Shown in pieces: positions 12,374 through 25,364 of a DNA stretch of 64,000 nt. How positions within the stretch are numbered: position 1 is the stretch's first letter; every line of letters begins with the position of its first letter. The position numbers were made by a program, and so were the translations under genes. Below the pieces are notes generated by a model that saw only the letters and a program-made list of their open reading frames with translations, was not told the origin of the DNA and searched no databases. This stretch comes from Ceriagrion tenellum (Eukaryota; Arthropoda; Insecta; Odonata; Coenagrionidae), in the NCBI GenBank assembly GCA_963169105.1, contig OY720638.1:11022749-11086748 (forward strand), read 5' to 3'.

Positions 12374-15300
12374 CTACACCCGAGTTGTAACCTAATCCCT
12401 CATCATCCTTCATCGAAATCTGCAAAAAAAGGCGTAACGTTCTTGCCAAACAACAATTAAACAATTTTTGACTTGAATTGACTTCATCCTCCTCTAAAAG
12501 TTTCCTAATATGTAAACTACCGCCTCCTTGCTATCGCTTCTTGTCATACTTAATGCCACGTTCCGGAAGAAAGGAGAGAAGTTTTACTTGGAATGACTTG
12601 GATCTCGTTTTGCCCGCCATAGCTGCACTAACGGTAGAAGTGTGACGCGTCCGTTGTTGAGCGTTTCTGGCGCCATGTGCATACTGGGCGCCTGCGGCCA
12701 TCCCGTATTTCCCCACTCGTGGTATTGGCGCAGTCACAGCGCTTTGAACGTTTTAGTGCTATGCAACTTAGTGAAATTCAAAGCCGTCATTGATACCATT
12801 CTTTTTCCGGACTGTCTTGTAAATAAAATCTCAACTCTAAATATTTTGCTATGGTTATGTACCTTAATGCTCAGGAATGGAAGATACTTCCCAGCTTATT
12901 AAGAACTAAATGGTATACTGAGATGCTCACATGTAAATCATGAAGATCTTTGGAAACTTCTGTGTTATTTCTAATCATGAGCGATTTCTCTCCTTATCCT
13001 TGTCATAATCGTTTCGAGAAGTGTAAAACCCTAATCCAGAGGAAATATGGTATTTAACAGGTATTTACCGCCTTTCAAAATTGGTAAGCAAAGCTAAAAA
13101 TATTTAACAGTTTGTGTGTCTGTAATACCGATTTTTCTCCCGGTTTCTCCTGTGGGTGGGAATAGTGGCAAATAGATGAGGGAAAACCGTGAAATTAAAT
13201 CTCACCTTAATGCTCAGGAAAGGTATTCTTGCTGGTTATTAATTTCCGACAATGTGATAACGCAAGCTGCCTCTGCCGATTTTTCGTAATCGCTTTGTTC
13301 CCCCATCCCTTGATGAAATATTAAATGCAGATGACCGGCCTAGATTTGCTGCGTTTATTTCTCGAACTGCCATTTCCTCCTCTTGTCATTTCAATTACAT
13401 TCGTACACTGTCTGTTTTGTGTTTTTAAGTCAAATATTTTACGTTTAGTATTTAATATCAAATATACCTCTATTTCCAATCTTACTCTTAATATACTGCC
13501 TTCATTAGTGTTTTTATTTGTATTTTCAATTCTGGTTGGACAACATGACGGCTAAGATGATTTTACCCAATGAAAGAGCTTTAAATACGTCTTTTAGTCG
13601 GAAAAAAATTTAACGTGCGCCCTTCAATGAAACGGGGGTGAGGTAATACGAGTTTCCTGTATTTTAGATGACATTAATGTCTGCGGTAGCTCGTTCTCTC
13701 CAATGAGAGCAGACGCGATTGGACGCCGATGCGGCGAGTTCTTGCTGGTGAGGTTTTGTCGCCGTGTTGAGCGGCGATTTTGCAGAGCAGCGTAGTAAGA
13801 CTATCACGGTGTCCATTAGAGGTGAAACCTAAGCGGCGAATCCAAGAGAGGAGGCAATCCGTGGGCTCTTTTCGTCAAAAATTACCGTTATACTCCTTGA
13901 AATGCATTTTAATCAGCTACAAAGCAAGAAACAATATTGAGCATTGACTCGTATGAGAAAAGTAAGGAGATGCGTTATTCATTAAATACCTGGTCAATTT
14001 AAGGTGTATTTTGAGACCGTTTCTGCTTCATTATTGTTAATATGTAAAAGCTGTTTCTAAATTTATGGCATTGATTGCTGTGGTACTATTCTCCAGCTCT
14101 TTACGGTCACTTCTGCGGTGCTGCCGAATAAAATATGATTTCGGATCGCCGTCCCTCTACACCTTTGGGAACGTCGTCTCCACGAAACGTGTGAGACGTT
14201 CAAGGGAAGTCTTAAATGTTGTTGTGATCGTTGATGTTGACGATGTATTTTCTGCTCTCTTATCAGTGAGAATTCTTTTCTATGCGTCCATTTAGTAGAG
14301 TAATGGCGACCACTTGTTTTCATTTTGAGTTTATGAAGTATCGATGATCTTAATTGGATTTGGGATATCGCTCGGTTCGTGGCCTTGTCGCTCTCGCCCA
14401 CTCAATACTCCCGCAAATTGGCTCTCCTCCTCGCCCCCCCCCTTCCACTTCTCGTGTGACCCCGGTGCCACCACGCTCATCCCCCCCTCTCCTGCATTGA
14501 TCCGCCATCGTCCTTGCGGTCGCTGCAGTTTGTAAGTTTCACTTTATGTCGCTTGACGACACCGTACACGCAAAGGGAGAGTGGGCTCGGAAAATAGGAG
14601 CAAGGAGCTGCTAAAAGCGTGAATGACTCACTTTGTTTGAGTTAGCATTTTCTTCTAACGTGAAAAAGTATGATTGGAAATAAATTAGCCCTTGGGTGCA
14701 TGATAGTTTACTTCAAATGAATTTTCTGTCCTTGTGCTCGATCGAGCGGAGCATTATTCATTTCTAAGCTCGGGAGTGGAAAAAGTCAGTGAGGAGTCGT
14801 TTATTAACTTTCAGTATACCATGTACAGCATTGTGTCACGTGTATGCTCTCTCGGAGAAGATTTGACTGTCGGAACAGGAGGCAGTGGGGATTCTTTCGG
14901 AGTTCGTGGATCATCAGGCGGTGCTACTATAATGCCGGGCTCCCATTAACAGCTCTGTAGTCCGCTACTCACGACTCGGCCGAGGCGTCCGAATTTTAGT
15001 GCGTACAATATTTATTTACGTTAATCAGTAGGTTGGCTGTTTGAATTATAATCTAGAATTATAATTGGGATTCCATCCCCAGAGGTAATACATCAGCACC
15101 TATCCACTGATTAGAAAAACCACCAGAAAAAAATGAACTTAGACTGGAAATTAATAAGCTGACTATGAAAGGTGACGACAGTCGCGCCAGCAGGAACATG
15201 ATACGTCTTCAGAGGACGAGTTCACTTAGCAATCTGTCCTGTCTAGTAAACACAGACGGTCACAGCGCGTTATCATATACAAAGAAATGGTTTTCTTGGA

Positions 15301-17182
15301 TCATTCTTTGCGAGCTACTAAGAGTTGCTAACTTCTAATTCAAATTACGTTGCGGCTGGCCTAAAAACGAAGAATCAACGTCTTTTACCGGCTTCTCTTG
15401 CGCGTGAAAAATATGAATTCTTCGGCCATGTATTAATTATTTCCATTTTGAGTGCATTTTTACTATTCAACGTTCATGAGATAAACTAAAGAATATGGTA
15501 AATTAAATAAATATTGAACAATTTTTATGACGCTCCATATCCTATGAAAATTACGCGGTGATTTCTTTCTGAAATGTTTTTTGTTTTCATATTTATGTGG
15601 ATACCCGAAAATTCGCATTCAATTGCCGCGTAGCAATTTTTGAACTTAAATTAGTGAATGACATCCAATAAAAATTAACATTTTTCTGATAGAAATCGCT
15701 CTAGTTATACGCGTCTCATTATAGGTTCTCTTTTGGTTTTGCTGGTTACTGTGCGGTATTTCAGGGAAAAGATTCCTGTTAATATGAAGGAGGAATCCTC
15801 CATCATTCGATTCAGAAATGAATTTGCTACTGTATATCATACGGAGTGTGGCCTGTATAAAGGGCTTGTCATTGTGTATTTTTGATCATGTAAACTATAT
15901 CAATATCATTTTGTAAAAATACTCTTATTTTCATGAAATTTTTATAATTTTTGTGTACTTTTTGTAGTTCTATGGTTAGATATCTAATGGTAATGAACGT
16001 TTTTCTGTATCGTAAAAAAGAAAACCGAAACAATGAGCTACACATTAACATACATTTGTTCTCCGTTTACTAAATAACGCTATGAAACTTGCACTGACAC
16101 ACAGTAAAAGCAGAAGCTTCAAATACTCGTTCAGCTACTAGTATCTTTGATGGTTGTAACTCTTTCTTATTCAATGCATTAGCCTTAATTACAGAGAAGG
16201 TTCTATTTAAACATAATCTGAGCTTTATTAAGGTCAATCAATTACCTTTAATTCTCCCCCGTTGAAAACTAAATCCTGGGAAAATATTATGCCAATATAA
16301 TTGCTTCAGTCAAGATGCTATTAGAATGTTTGATTCTTCGCTATATTTTTCCAAAATTAAATTGGGAGAAAATGATTATCCGCCACCTTTTGGCGGAATA
16401 GAGCACATACATATTACTATATATTCCAAAACACTGTAAGAATATTTCTTCTACTTCAGTATCATTTTCAGGGCTATCAGTAATCACAAAAAAATGAGAA
16501 CGTTGCGAATCTTCTATTTCGAGGTACAGTTGATTGTTAATAGGCCCCTCAGATAGTGACTTTCGGCTATGTATATCTATCTGTTCACAAAAGTGCTCAT
16601 CAGGTTGACTTATGGGAGGATGTTCAGTTTTTCCAGTAAATGCTTATGAAATACGTATTAGAATGATTTTAATTATTTTGTATTTCACGTACATTTTTTT
16701 CGGTACTTTCAATAGGGTAATTGCAGCTAATAACGCCACGCAGATAATAGCGACTCTTCAATTGTAAGTAGCTTTTCAGGGAATATTTCTTTGATGAAAG
16801 CATCTGTCCAATGGCGGGTGACGAAGAGTGTAACTAGGGGGGCGACAGCTCCGTAAGCCCAGTCTATAGTCTCCTCGTATAGCTGGTGCGTATAAGTTTC
16901 GCACCATCGCCACTTGTGCCTCGGGGTGGTAACTGACAATCTGGACGCGTGGTTTGAAACGCAGCTCCAGCCTAACCCACAATTTAATCACCCCCTTAAG
17001 CCTTCTCGTTTGATTTCTCACGCTGAAAACTCATTACGAAATGTAAGTCTTAAATAAAGAACGCACAGCGCGGAAAACTCACCTATACCTTGAAGAGTAT
17101 CACGCAGAAGAATCATCTGGTTACAGGATGTAAACGATGGTTTCAGACCTCACTCGGTGGAATTCCTTGATATCTGGGATAG
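12374..17182. other. no gene recognised
   Basis: Mostly AT-rich noncoding DNA. A C-rich patch at 14390-14520 is followed by TTT|GTAAGT at 14533, which could be a splice donor, but there is no convincing exon before it. No transposon similarity was seen in this stretch. Confidence 0.4.
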
Positions 17183-17440
17183 AAGGATTAACTTTGCAAT
17201 TCCACATTGTAAAAGATTTATTTAGGTACAGTTTGTCTATTAATTCCACGGAGTACCCATTGTTAAATGCAATTTGTTTTTTTTATGTTCAGTTCTTTTT
17301 TTTGTTGATATATATTTTACACTCTATATATGTTGTATATATAAAGTGGAAAATATGTCTGTGTACCTGATGATGCTGCACTGCGGCGAAACCGGTCGTA
17401 AATAAATCTTTTACAATGTGGAATTGCAAAGTTCATCCTT
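17183..17440 (+). mobile_element. foldback element with 42-bp arms and hammerhead motif
   Basis: The left arm 17183-17224 and right arm 17399-17440 are inverted repeats differing at about one position in 42. The centre is T-rich and low complexity. Immediately inside the right arm is a hammerhead-ribozyme-like motif (listed separately). The whole unit is 258 bp with no open frame. The combination of inverted arms and a hammerhead resembles the terminal repeats of Penelope-like retroelements; this assignment is inference. Confidence 0.65.
17364..17400 (+). ncRNA. hammerhead-ribozyme-like motif
   Basis: Contains CUGAUGA at 17367-17373, one unpaired U, helix II GCUGC (17375-17379) with GCGGC (17383-17387) closed by ACU, GAAA at 17388-17391, a minimal helix III AC-CG-GU and the cleavage triplet GUC at 17395-17397. 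Helix I is short: UAC (17364-17366) can pair with GUA (17398-17400). All core bases of the hammerhead consensus are present except for the extra U after CUGAUGA. Short helix III is a known property of hammerheads in Penelope-like elements. Activity is untested. Confidence 0.5.
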
Positions 17441-17827
17441 CTCTCCCTGGTTACAGGATCTTGCACACCGTACAACCATGATATTGATGAAACGAATAGT
17501 AAACAAGAAGAATAACTCGAACACAGTATTTTTTTACCATAGAAAAATATTTATTCACAGGTACACAAGCAACGCAGATCTTATAACTAACACGAAAGGT
17601 CACTAAGAGTCATTTCACTATTAGGCGATTCATGACCATAGTTAGGTACTGCATGAAAACGTTATTTGACTAACCATCTCACTAAAATCGTGCGTTTGTG
17701 ATGTTCACTGGCAATTGCATCCGAAATCATGTTATTTAAACAGCGTGAGTGAATAAGAGGATATGGCATTCCTGGAGTAGATACAAACTTGAAAGCAAAT
17801 GATGAGGGATCTCAGGTTTTCCCGGCG

Positions 17828-18042
17828 TATCTGATGGATAAAGGTTTCTTGGGTTTTCCACCCGGTGAGTAGGTCCATGGGGCCCAACGTTTCGGAGAAC
17901 GACTTGTCCTCCATCATCAGGGGGGTATCAGCTTCGGAAGCTGATACCCCCCTGATGATGGAGGACAAGTCGTTCTCCGAAACGTTGGGCCCCATGGACC
18001 TGCTCACCCGGTGGAAAACCCGAGAAACCTTTATCCATTGAA
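17828..18042. repeat. 215-bp near-perfect palindrome with hammerhead-like core
   Basis: Positions 17828-17935 and 17938-18042 are inverted copies meeting at 'cagcttcggaagctg', with only a few mismatches. In each arm, read outward, there is CUGAUGA, an unpaired U, a GGAG/CUCC stem around an 11-base loop, and GAAAC, the same plan as at 17364 and 43531. The cleavage side (GUUGGG instead of NNGUC) departs from the hammerhead consensus. A minus frame of 111 codons across it is only a consequence of the palindrome. Confidence 0.75.
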
Positions 18043-20345
18043 AGCAAATGACTGCCGAAGGACTCAAGCAAGCTTTAGGTATCGATTGACGTTTTCGTCA
18101 CAAATTATCTCAACAAAAGTTTAGTCACTGCCGAGAACAAAGCAGAGCCCACCGTTATTATTCGGGGACTAGACTGTCAACATCACAATGATAATGCCAG
18201 TTTCAAGACAGACTTATCCGAATGCAGAGAAAATTGCTTCAAGTTCATACATACGCGAGCAAAATTTCCTCCGGGGCGCAGTGCGACTACCTGGATCAAA
18301 CCATTTACCTGGACATCAAAGATTCTTCACGTAGAAGAACAAGTTGATGCGTGAAATAGAAGTAAGAATAGGAGAGTTGTCATGCTCATCCACTGACGCA
18401 TTCACTGCCACTTACATTTAAGAAACGATAAAAGCATACCAATTTTACACACCTTCCGTCACGACCTCGCTGCAAGGGAAGCTCCAGGTTGTACTCCATT
18501 CACGGTATCTTCTTCGCTTTGGAGCAAGCGATATTCAAACTTAATTTCGACTCCACCATGAAGAACATTCATCGGGACACAGAATGCTGACGATTTATTG
18601 GACCTGGATACAATACAATAGGTTGCTGGCCACAACAAAGGCGAATTTCATTCACGAAATACTCAACGTACTCAGAACACCACCAATGGTGAATTAACTG
18701 CCAGTTATAAGAAATAAGCTCACCTTATTATTCGAGAAGGAACAACGAAATCTCCTCGTCCAAACGTCCTTTGATGTTTCACGACAGTAAAAACACTGCA
18801 AGTTTTTCAATAGTCGACAAATCTGTGACGATGTGTTACGTAATCTCTCGCAAAATATCTTGACAACCTTGACAACAACTCCCAGCCAAATTCAATATGG
18901 CCGTCCTCAACCTTGCACATGATTGGACACTGATAAACTAAAGTAAAAACACTCCGTTTAAAATGAAAAACGTTACTAATCTGCATAAAATTAATGTATG
19001 AGTTAAAAAAGTGTACGCTATCTACCCTGTGATTTGAAATTGTAAATGTAAACACATATGAAGGGCTCCATACAGGCTACAGCAGCACCTTTGGCTCTCA
19101 GGTCGGTAACCATGACCACTATCGATAGGTATTTCTATAGGATATATCGCACATTCGTCGCCCCCCTGGTGTAACCTTGTACACCCCCCGGAGACGACCT
19201 TGAAACGTTGCGCTTCTTCATTGTGAGTTGAACTGCATCCAATATAAGGTTCAAGCTTTCCAGTCCAGGCTTCGAAAGGCTTGAATAAAGTATTGGAGAT
19301 ACCGCAAGCCCCAAGAATTGCATAGTGCGAAACGTTAAATGAAGAAAACATTCTTTCTGCAGTTATCACAATTCATCAGCGTCGTTTTCATGAAAAGGAC
19401 TTTTAATAAAAATCAGTATTTGAATTAGCTTGTTGTTCACATTAAATATGGCGTTTGCAGGTATGAACGCATTAGTAGTGGAGTTCACGTCTAAAAGCGA
19501 CATGTAAAAGTTGTTCTGACTCAGTCTGACTTTATCTTTTTAGTTTTGACTACAAAATAATTAAATTATACCAGTTGGTGTAAGCATTGGATGGATTGAC
19601 TACACTGCTGGGTATAAATTGAGTACGATAAATTCTGTTTAGGGAAGAAAATTGTCGATAGCAATTTTTAGCATGCGTATAAAAACAAATATGGTCACAT
19701 ATTATCGCCGTACCGACAATAAATTAAAGATTATTACACTAGTTTTTTAACTATTAAAGCAAATGCGCTTGCAAACTTTGGGAGTAATGAGACATTTTCG
19801 TTGTAAAATAAGAAATAAAATAGCTTTAATCCTAAGCTCGAAATACTTAAATAATAAATGATTCGCCGTGACCGGGACTCCTACCGAAATTACCTCGATA
19901 TCCGAGTAATTTTTCCTCGTTTAATTTTCGCATGTGATCTTGCAAGTTTACCGTACGTTGAATAATTACTCTCCCGGTGTGTAAACAAATTCCAGTCTAA
20001 TTGTAATAAAATTTAGTATTTTTTGCGAAAACTAGAAATGGCGTTTCTAACTTCAGGGAAGGTAATTATGCCAATTTGTACCACTCATACTATTCTCCTC
20101 CTATTTCACCGAAAACAATTAATTTCGGCACTATTCCAAAAGAATTTGATGCATAATATGAAAAGTTATTCACAATAAATGAGATTGACAACATTGATTT
20201 TTTTAAAACTACAGCTTCCTTTACCCTTAATTAAACCTTCATTTACCCTTAATAAATTACTCAAAATACTTTCAATTAGAGAATATTCCACTCCGTGAAT
20301 TTTGCTCCTGGTGCCGCTCAGTTGAACCAAAGTGAAATTATATTA
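18043..20345. other. no gene recognised
   Basis: Noncoding by inspection. Frames on the minus strand near 16727-17021 and 19022-19369 contain no recognisable domain. AT-rich and single-copy in appearance. Confidence 0.4.
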
Positions 20346-20674
20346 AATCTGAATTATGGGGGGATCGGGTTGGTGTGGTGGTTAGAGTACTCGCCTACCA
20401 CACGGGCGGCCAGGTTCAAATCCCTGCAGTGGCGGATGTTTTTCAGCGGAACCCGATCCCTACTTGAGTGTCTTGTGGAGGGCACTTCAAGTCGAGTACT
20501 CCGTCGGACGAGACGTTAAGCCGTGGTCCCCTTGGCCCCTTTCGTTAAGAGCAGGCTAATGCCGACGCCGGGTTTCTATCCACCCTTCCTCCCTTACCTT
20601 TCCCCTATGGCGCAAATGACCTTAGCCGTCCGTCGCCTCCCCAAAAATCCAATCCAATCCAATCTGAATTATGG
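20346..20674 (+). mobile_element. tRNA-derived SINE with 14-bp target duplication
   Basis: The body runs 20360-20660. The head is tRNA-like, with an A-box-like TGTGGTGGTTAGAGT and a B box GGTTCAAATCC near 20412. A unique middle follows (conserved GGACGAGACGTTAAGCCGTG type block), and the tail is a run of AATCC units. The identical 14-mer AATCTGAATTATGG flanks it at 20346-20359 and 20661-20674, a clean target-site duplication showing fairly recent LINE-mediated insertion. Related copies lie at 37200 (+) and 62228 (minus). Confidence 0.92.
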
Positions 20675-20984
20675 TCTGATGTCATTTTAGTCCTTTTGTT
20701 TTAAAAACGATCTTACCAGCCTTCAAGTAAGCCTCATCTTTCTCCCAGAAGAGAGAATCAGGTGTTGGTTATGTCACAGGCAAATATCTCCTGTCGTGAA
20801 ATTGCCCGAGTAGGTGTTGCGCCTTAGATTTTCACCCGCTGAAATTTTATTTAGTGTTTAAACGTGAAAAATCCTTATTATCATGCCATGAAACTAAATT
20901 CATAAAATCTGCCATCTTGAGAACTATGTTTGTTCAAATTTTTATTATTATTTATGTTTCGTTTACAACCAGGAAAATTTCCAG

Positions 20985-21269
20985 GTTCACAAATACCTAA
21001 ACCCTTGGAGACGGTTCAAAACAAGTCATGTGATGGAGTGGGCTGCCCGGAGCCCAGACCTCAATCCCATAGGAAGTATTTGGGCATTCGTTATGTGGGA
21101 AATGCGAGACACAATCGTTGGACCCTATAATCAAGATGTGTTGTGGACAATGGTGGTGGAAGAATAGGAAAGTCACCCATTGAGATGATGCCAAAATGTG
21201 GATTACTACTCCATGTGTCGGAGACTTGGACATGTATTGCAGAATGATGGGGGATGGATCGATTATTAG
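20985..21269 (+). pseudogene. Tc1-like transposase C-terminal remnant
   Basis: A single + frame from 20985 encodes the C-terminal part of a Tc1/mariner transposase: MEWAARSPDLNPIGSIW at 21033 matches the family block W-P-A-x-SPDLNPIE-x-x-W. The distal part (SMCRRLGHVLQNDGGWIDY) matches the family's usual ending before the stop at 21267. The catalytic Glu of the DDE triad, expected right after NPI, is Gly. In-frame stops occur at about 21165 and 21183. No N-terminal half or terminal inverted repeats were seen, so this is a dead fragment. Confidence 0.85.
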
Positions 21270-23217
21270 TCAAATATGTCCACTATGTTAGTCCCAACGT
21301 ATTTCTCGATGCTGAATTATTGTGGTCATGTGCATTTATTACTGAGGCTGAAAGAATTACGAATGCATTTTGACCTGTTCCTCACGTTTTAAATTAAGCT
21401 GAATGGTCTCCAAAATCCACGAAAAGTCATTAGCACTAGGGGATGACATTTTTGATCTAGCTGAACGCCCGTTTGTGTCTACATGTAAGATTCACAAATT
21501 TTACCACCGTAGAAGCAATAACGTTAAGACATCTTTGAAGATGATGAAATTCCTTCGGGACGTGGCAATCGTATAATCTTTGATGGTTAACATTCCCAAC
21601 TATTGATTCCATTGCCTACGCAGTGTATTAATGCGGAGTATACGCTTGAGCATGCTGAATATTCTTAATTACTGCTTGGTTTCCACGTGGAAAAGAAGAT
21701 TTTTAGTATTTTATCACTTTCACCAGTGAAGATACGTAGTGAGCTGTTTATAAATAATTGTCCTCTTCACTTAATCATTTCAACGTAATTTAAGGGGGAA
21801 AGGAGCCTTAGGTTAGTTCACTAAATCGAGTAATTGACACTGTCAAAGATCCGGTCGGCTCCTTGTTTCATAAATTGCTATATTAGCGAGTGAGCGGATA
21901 TGAACGTCGGACGGCAGGCAGGACGAAGTGTGGCCGAGTACTCGAGAAAGGGAAGTAAATATCTCATTTGACGATCAAGGGGACCGCTCTATCCCTTTAC
22001 GAATCCCGAATTCGGGTAAAATGCATACAAGCATAGTTGAGGTCAATATCCATTCCCCGGCCCTTCTGCGGATTTCTACGAAGTTTCGACTACAATAAAT
22101 TCACACCGACTAGATAAAGTGTGAAGGCGTTCGAAGAGGCCTCACCAAGGTTTGAATCCCAGACATTCTGAGCCGCAGATGAACGCTCTTCTCTCTGGGC
22201 TCCTACGTCTTCTAAGAAAAATGTCGGTCGAGCTGCTCTTACTATTCGCCGAAAAAAGGAAATTCAAGTGATTCTTTCGAAAACTAGAGTAAATTCCGTG
22301 TCCTGGACTTTTGAATTTAGTTTTCAGGACGTGAATACTTCGCTAGTAGGAATTTAGAAATTGAAATATTTCAGACCTGCTGCTTGTGCGAGGGCAGATA
22401 CTTATGTATAATATTAGTGAATCGGAAATGCTCGTCAATAAAAATTTTCTCTTTTTGGCGAGTATTCTATTCTACGAAGTTTCCAGTATTTCATCGAGAA
22501 ATTCATGGAATGATTTGCCAAAATGCTAATTGTAATGTATATTATATATCGAAAGTGGCTCGAAGCGTATTAAAACGACGTTCACCCACTGCTATTTTCT
22601 GCCCGCGGAAGAACTTTTTAATGTAGAGGATATGATCTGGAGAATAAATGCATCTTGTATCCCAAGTAATAGTTCTGTTATCTTATAGTTTCTTAAGTTT
22701 CAATTAAGAAAAATGTTTTCAAAGGGTTCAAAGTTCTAAAAAAATATGAAAAGGTTCATTTCATAACTGATTATGACTTCGAAGTCTTGACTGGCCGCGG
22801 AGCGTAGCCAACTGATCACGTTTATAACTCCAAAGCCCTCTCGCCAACGTGGACCTGATTGGGAATCCTAATTTTGTGACGCGCAAAGTCGATTTATTGT
22901 CATAGAGAGGTTGAATATTTCTGGTTGCAATCGACTGTCTCAATGTTGTCAAGTTGTCGAAGGAAAAGCGTTATCAATTAGTTCCCGCGTACGAATAATG
23001 CAGACGCCAATGAGTTTTGTGTTACATTTTTCGCCCCTGTGCATTTGTATTCATGTGTATGCATATTTGCGTGTTCGCTTAGAACTCGAGAGCGAAGTGT
23101 GGTGCGAATTTTTGTGCAGATACCAGAGTACTTTTTGTGTTAATAAGGCTCTCCGGTTTGATCCCAAACGAATGACAGATTTTCATTGCGTGAAGTTGAT
23201 CTGTCGCTTGTAGGCTA
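21270..23217. other. no gene recognised
   Basis: Noncoding by inspection. Short frames at 22384-22626 and 22911-23213 have no motif. No transposon similarity noticed. Confidence 0.4.
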
Positions 23218-23439
23218 TACATCTACATCTGCGTAATGCCCTGCGAGCCACCACGAGGGTGTGTGGCAGGGGGTGAAGATCACCAAGCATTCACTATTGC
23301 CATGTAACTAGGATATTTAATAGAGACCTGCTAGATAATATGGTCACATGCAGCTAGATGGTTAGTATCTACATAATATAAAATGGATTATTGGTTGTTC
23401 TTACATGCATCATGCACTACAGAATACTCTAACTATATT

Positions 23440-24954
23440 TCACCTACCTATCCCTTTGCTACTCTGCCTATTGTTCTCTCTTATGGTACGCGGGAAAAAT
23501 GACATTTTAAATCTATCGGTACGACTATCTATCTCTCTAATCTTGTTAATATGATCAAACCTAGCATAATACGCAGGGGTTCTCAATATATATCTAACGT
23601 CATCTGTGAACAAATCGGTTTCGAATTTACTTAAAAGGTTTAACATAAATTTTAACCTGCGTTCTGATAGTAATTCCCATCCTAGTTCTTCTATTAAACT
23701 CGTAAAACTTATACAATTCTCATAACGGTCTTTAACAAATCTAGCGGATCTCCTTTGCACACGCTCTAATTCTTTTATCATAACTTCCTCGTACGGATCC
23801 CATATACTAGCGGCATATTCTAAATGAGGCCTGACAAGTGTAAAATAGCTTCTTTCTCGTACTCTCTCATCGCATTTGCCTAGAACCCTTTTTACGAATC
23901 CTAATCTACGGTTTGCTACACTAGTTATTTCCCTGATGTGTTTCCCCCATGACATGTCTTCAGTGATGGTGACGCTTAAGTATTTAATAGATTCTACGTT
24001 AGATATTTTCTTTTCTTTGATGCAATAATTATTCCGGGGAAAGCCATTCTTTTTCCAAAAATTCATAATCGCGCATTTCTTCAAATTTAATTCTAGTTGC
24101 CAACTATCACACCAATCATCAATCGCATCTAAATCCTTAGCTAAAGACTGACTGTCCTCCTCATTTCTAATTTCCTTATACAGAACTGCATCATCGGCAA
24201 AAAGACGGAGCTTGCTAGTTTTTACTACTGTATTCAAGTCGTTTACGTGCAGAAGAAATAAAATTGGGCCTATCACGCTTCCCTGGGGATCACCCGATGA
24301 AACTTCTACTTCGCCTGAGCTGAGACCAACTAATACCACCCTTTGAACGCGTTCATGTGAGAAGTCTCCTATCCAGCCTACTACATTACTGTCTATCCCG
24401 TATGATGCTAACTTCGCGAGTAACTTACAGTGGGGAACCTCGTCAAAAGCTTTTCTAAAGTCAAGAAACGCTGCATCTACCTGTACGTTACCTTCTCCGG
24501 AAACTAAAGTATCATGAACAAAAAGACCTAATTGAGTTTCGCAAGACCGTCCCTCTCTGAACCCATGCTGGTTTCTTATTAATAAATCCTGGCTGTCGAG
24601 GTGTCCCATTATTGATGTAACTATTATATGCTCTATAATTTTACATGATAGTGACGTTAATGATATTGGTCTATAATTACATGGCTGTTCCCTATCTCCG
24701 CTTTTATAAATTGGGGTCACGTTTGCTATCTTCCAGTCTTTGGGAACCGCGTGTTCTTCGAGGGATTTGTTAAGTACTACTTTAAGATACGGAGCCATTT
24801 CGAGAGCTAATTCTTTATACACACGAGCTGGAATTTCATCAGGACCTGGGGACTTTTTCGGGCTAATGTTACTTAGTAAGGATACGATTTCGCTACAAGA
24901 TATATCGATTGGGGGCATTGGTTGTTGAAATCGGTCTGGTATGGTTTCGAGCAA
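23440..24954 (-). pseudogene. LINE reverse transcriptase, long open frame
   Basis: 504 codons read open on the minus strand. Motifs in order: KKSPGPDEIPARVY (about residue 33), NYRPISLTSL (about 93), the NQHGFREGRSCETQL block (about 128), the FLDFRKAFDEVPH block with a catalytic Asp (about 164), GDPQGSVIGPILF (about 222, where most relatives have VPQGS), and the catalytic FADDAVLYKE (about 253). The C-terminal region LEYAASIWDPYEEV is typical of the CR1/jockey group. The frame is intact here, but the link to the endonuclease upstream is broken by frameshifts, so the element as a whole is inactive. The ATG at 24954 is only the first Met of an open segment, not a true start. Confidence 0.88.
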
Positions 24955-25364
24955 ACTATGCTTAGATTGATTAAAACGCTCTGAAAAAAATAATTCAACA
25001 AATTAGCCTTTATACTGGGAGTTACTATTTCGCCTCTATCGTTTTTCAAGGAATTAACAGTTGACTTTTTAGTTCCCTGTACTTCCCTAACTTATGACCA
25101 AAATGCTTTCGGATTTCTCTCTAGTTGTTCTCCAAGTACTTTTCTCTTGAATTCACTGAACGCTTTTCTAAGGGCTACAAATTTTATAATGTTCGATAGT
25201 ATTTTTTAGGTCGCTATTAGCTACATTTTTCTTCATTTTTCGTAGTTTCGCGTGGCTAACTCGTTGGCGTTTTAAACATTTTCTAACCTCCGCGTTGTAT
25301 TACCTTGGTTCCCTATTCTCACTCTTATACTTATGAGGTATCTGTTGACAAGTGACCGCGTAAT

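Noticed and set aside
17732..18067. 111-codon minus-strand frame
   Set aside because: It runs straight through the 215-bp palindrome and its peptide mirrors itself in part. It is a by-product of the inverted repeat.
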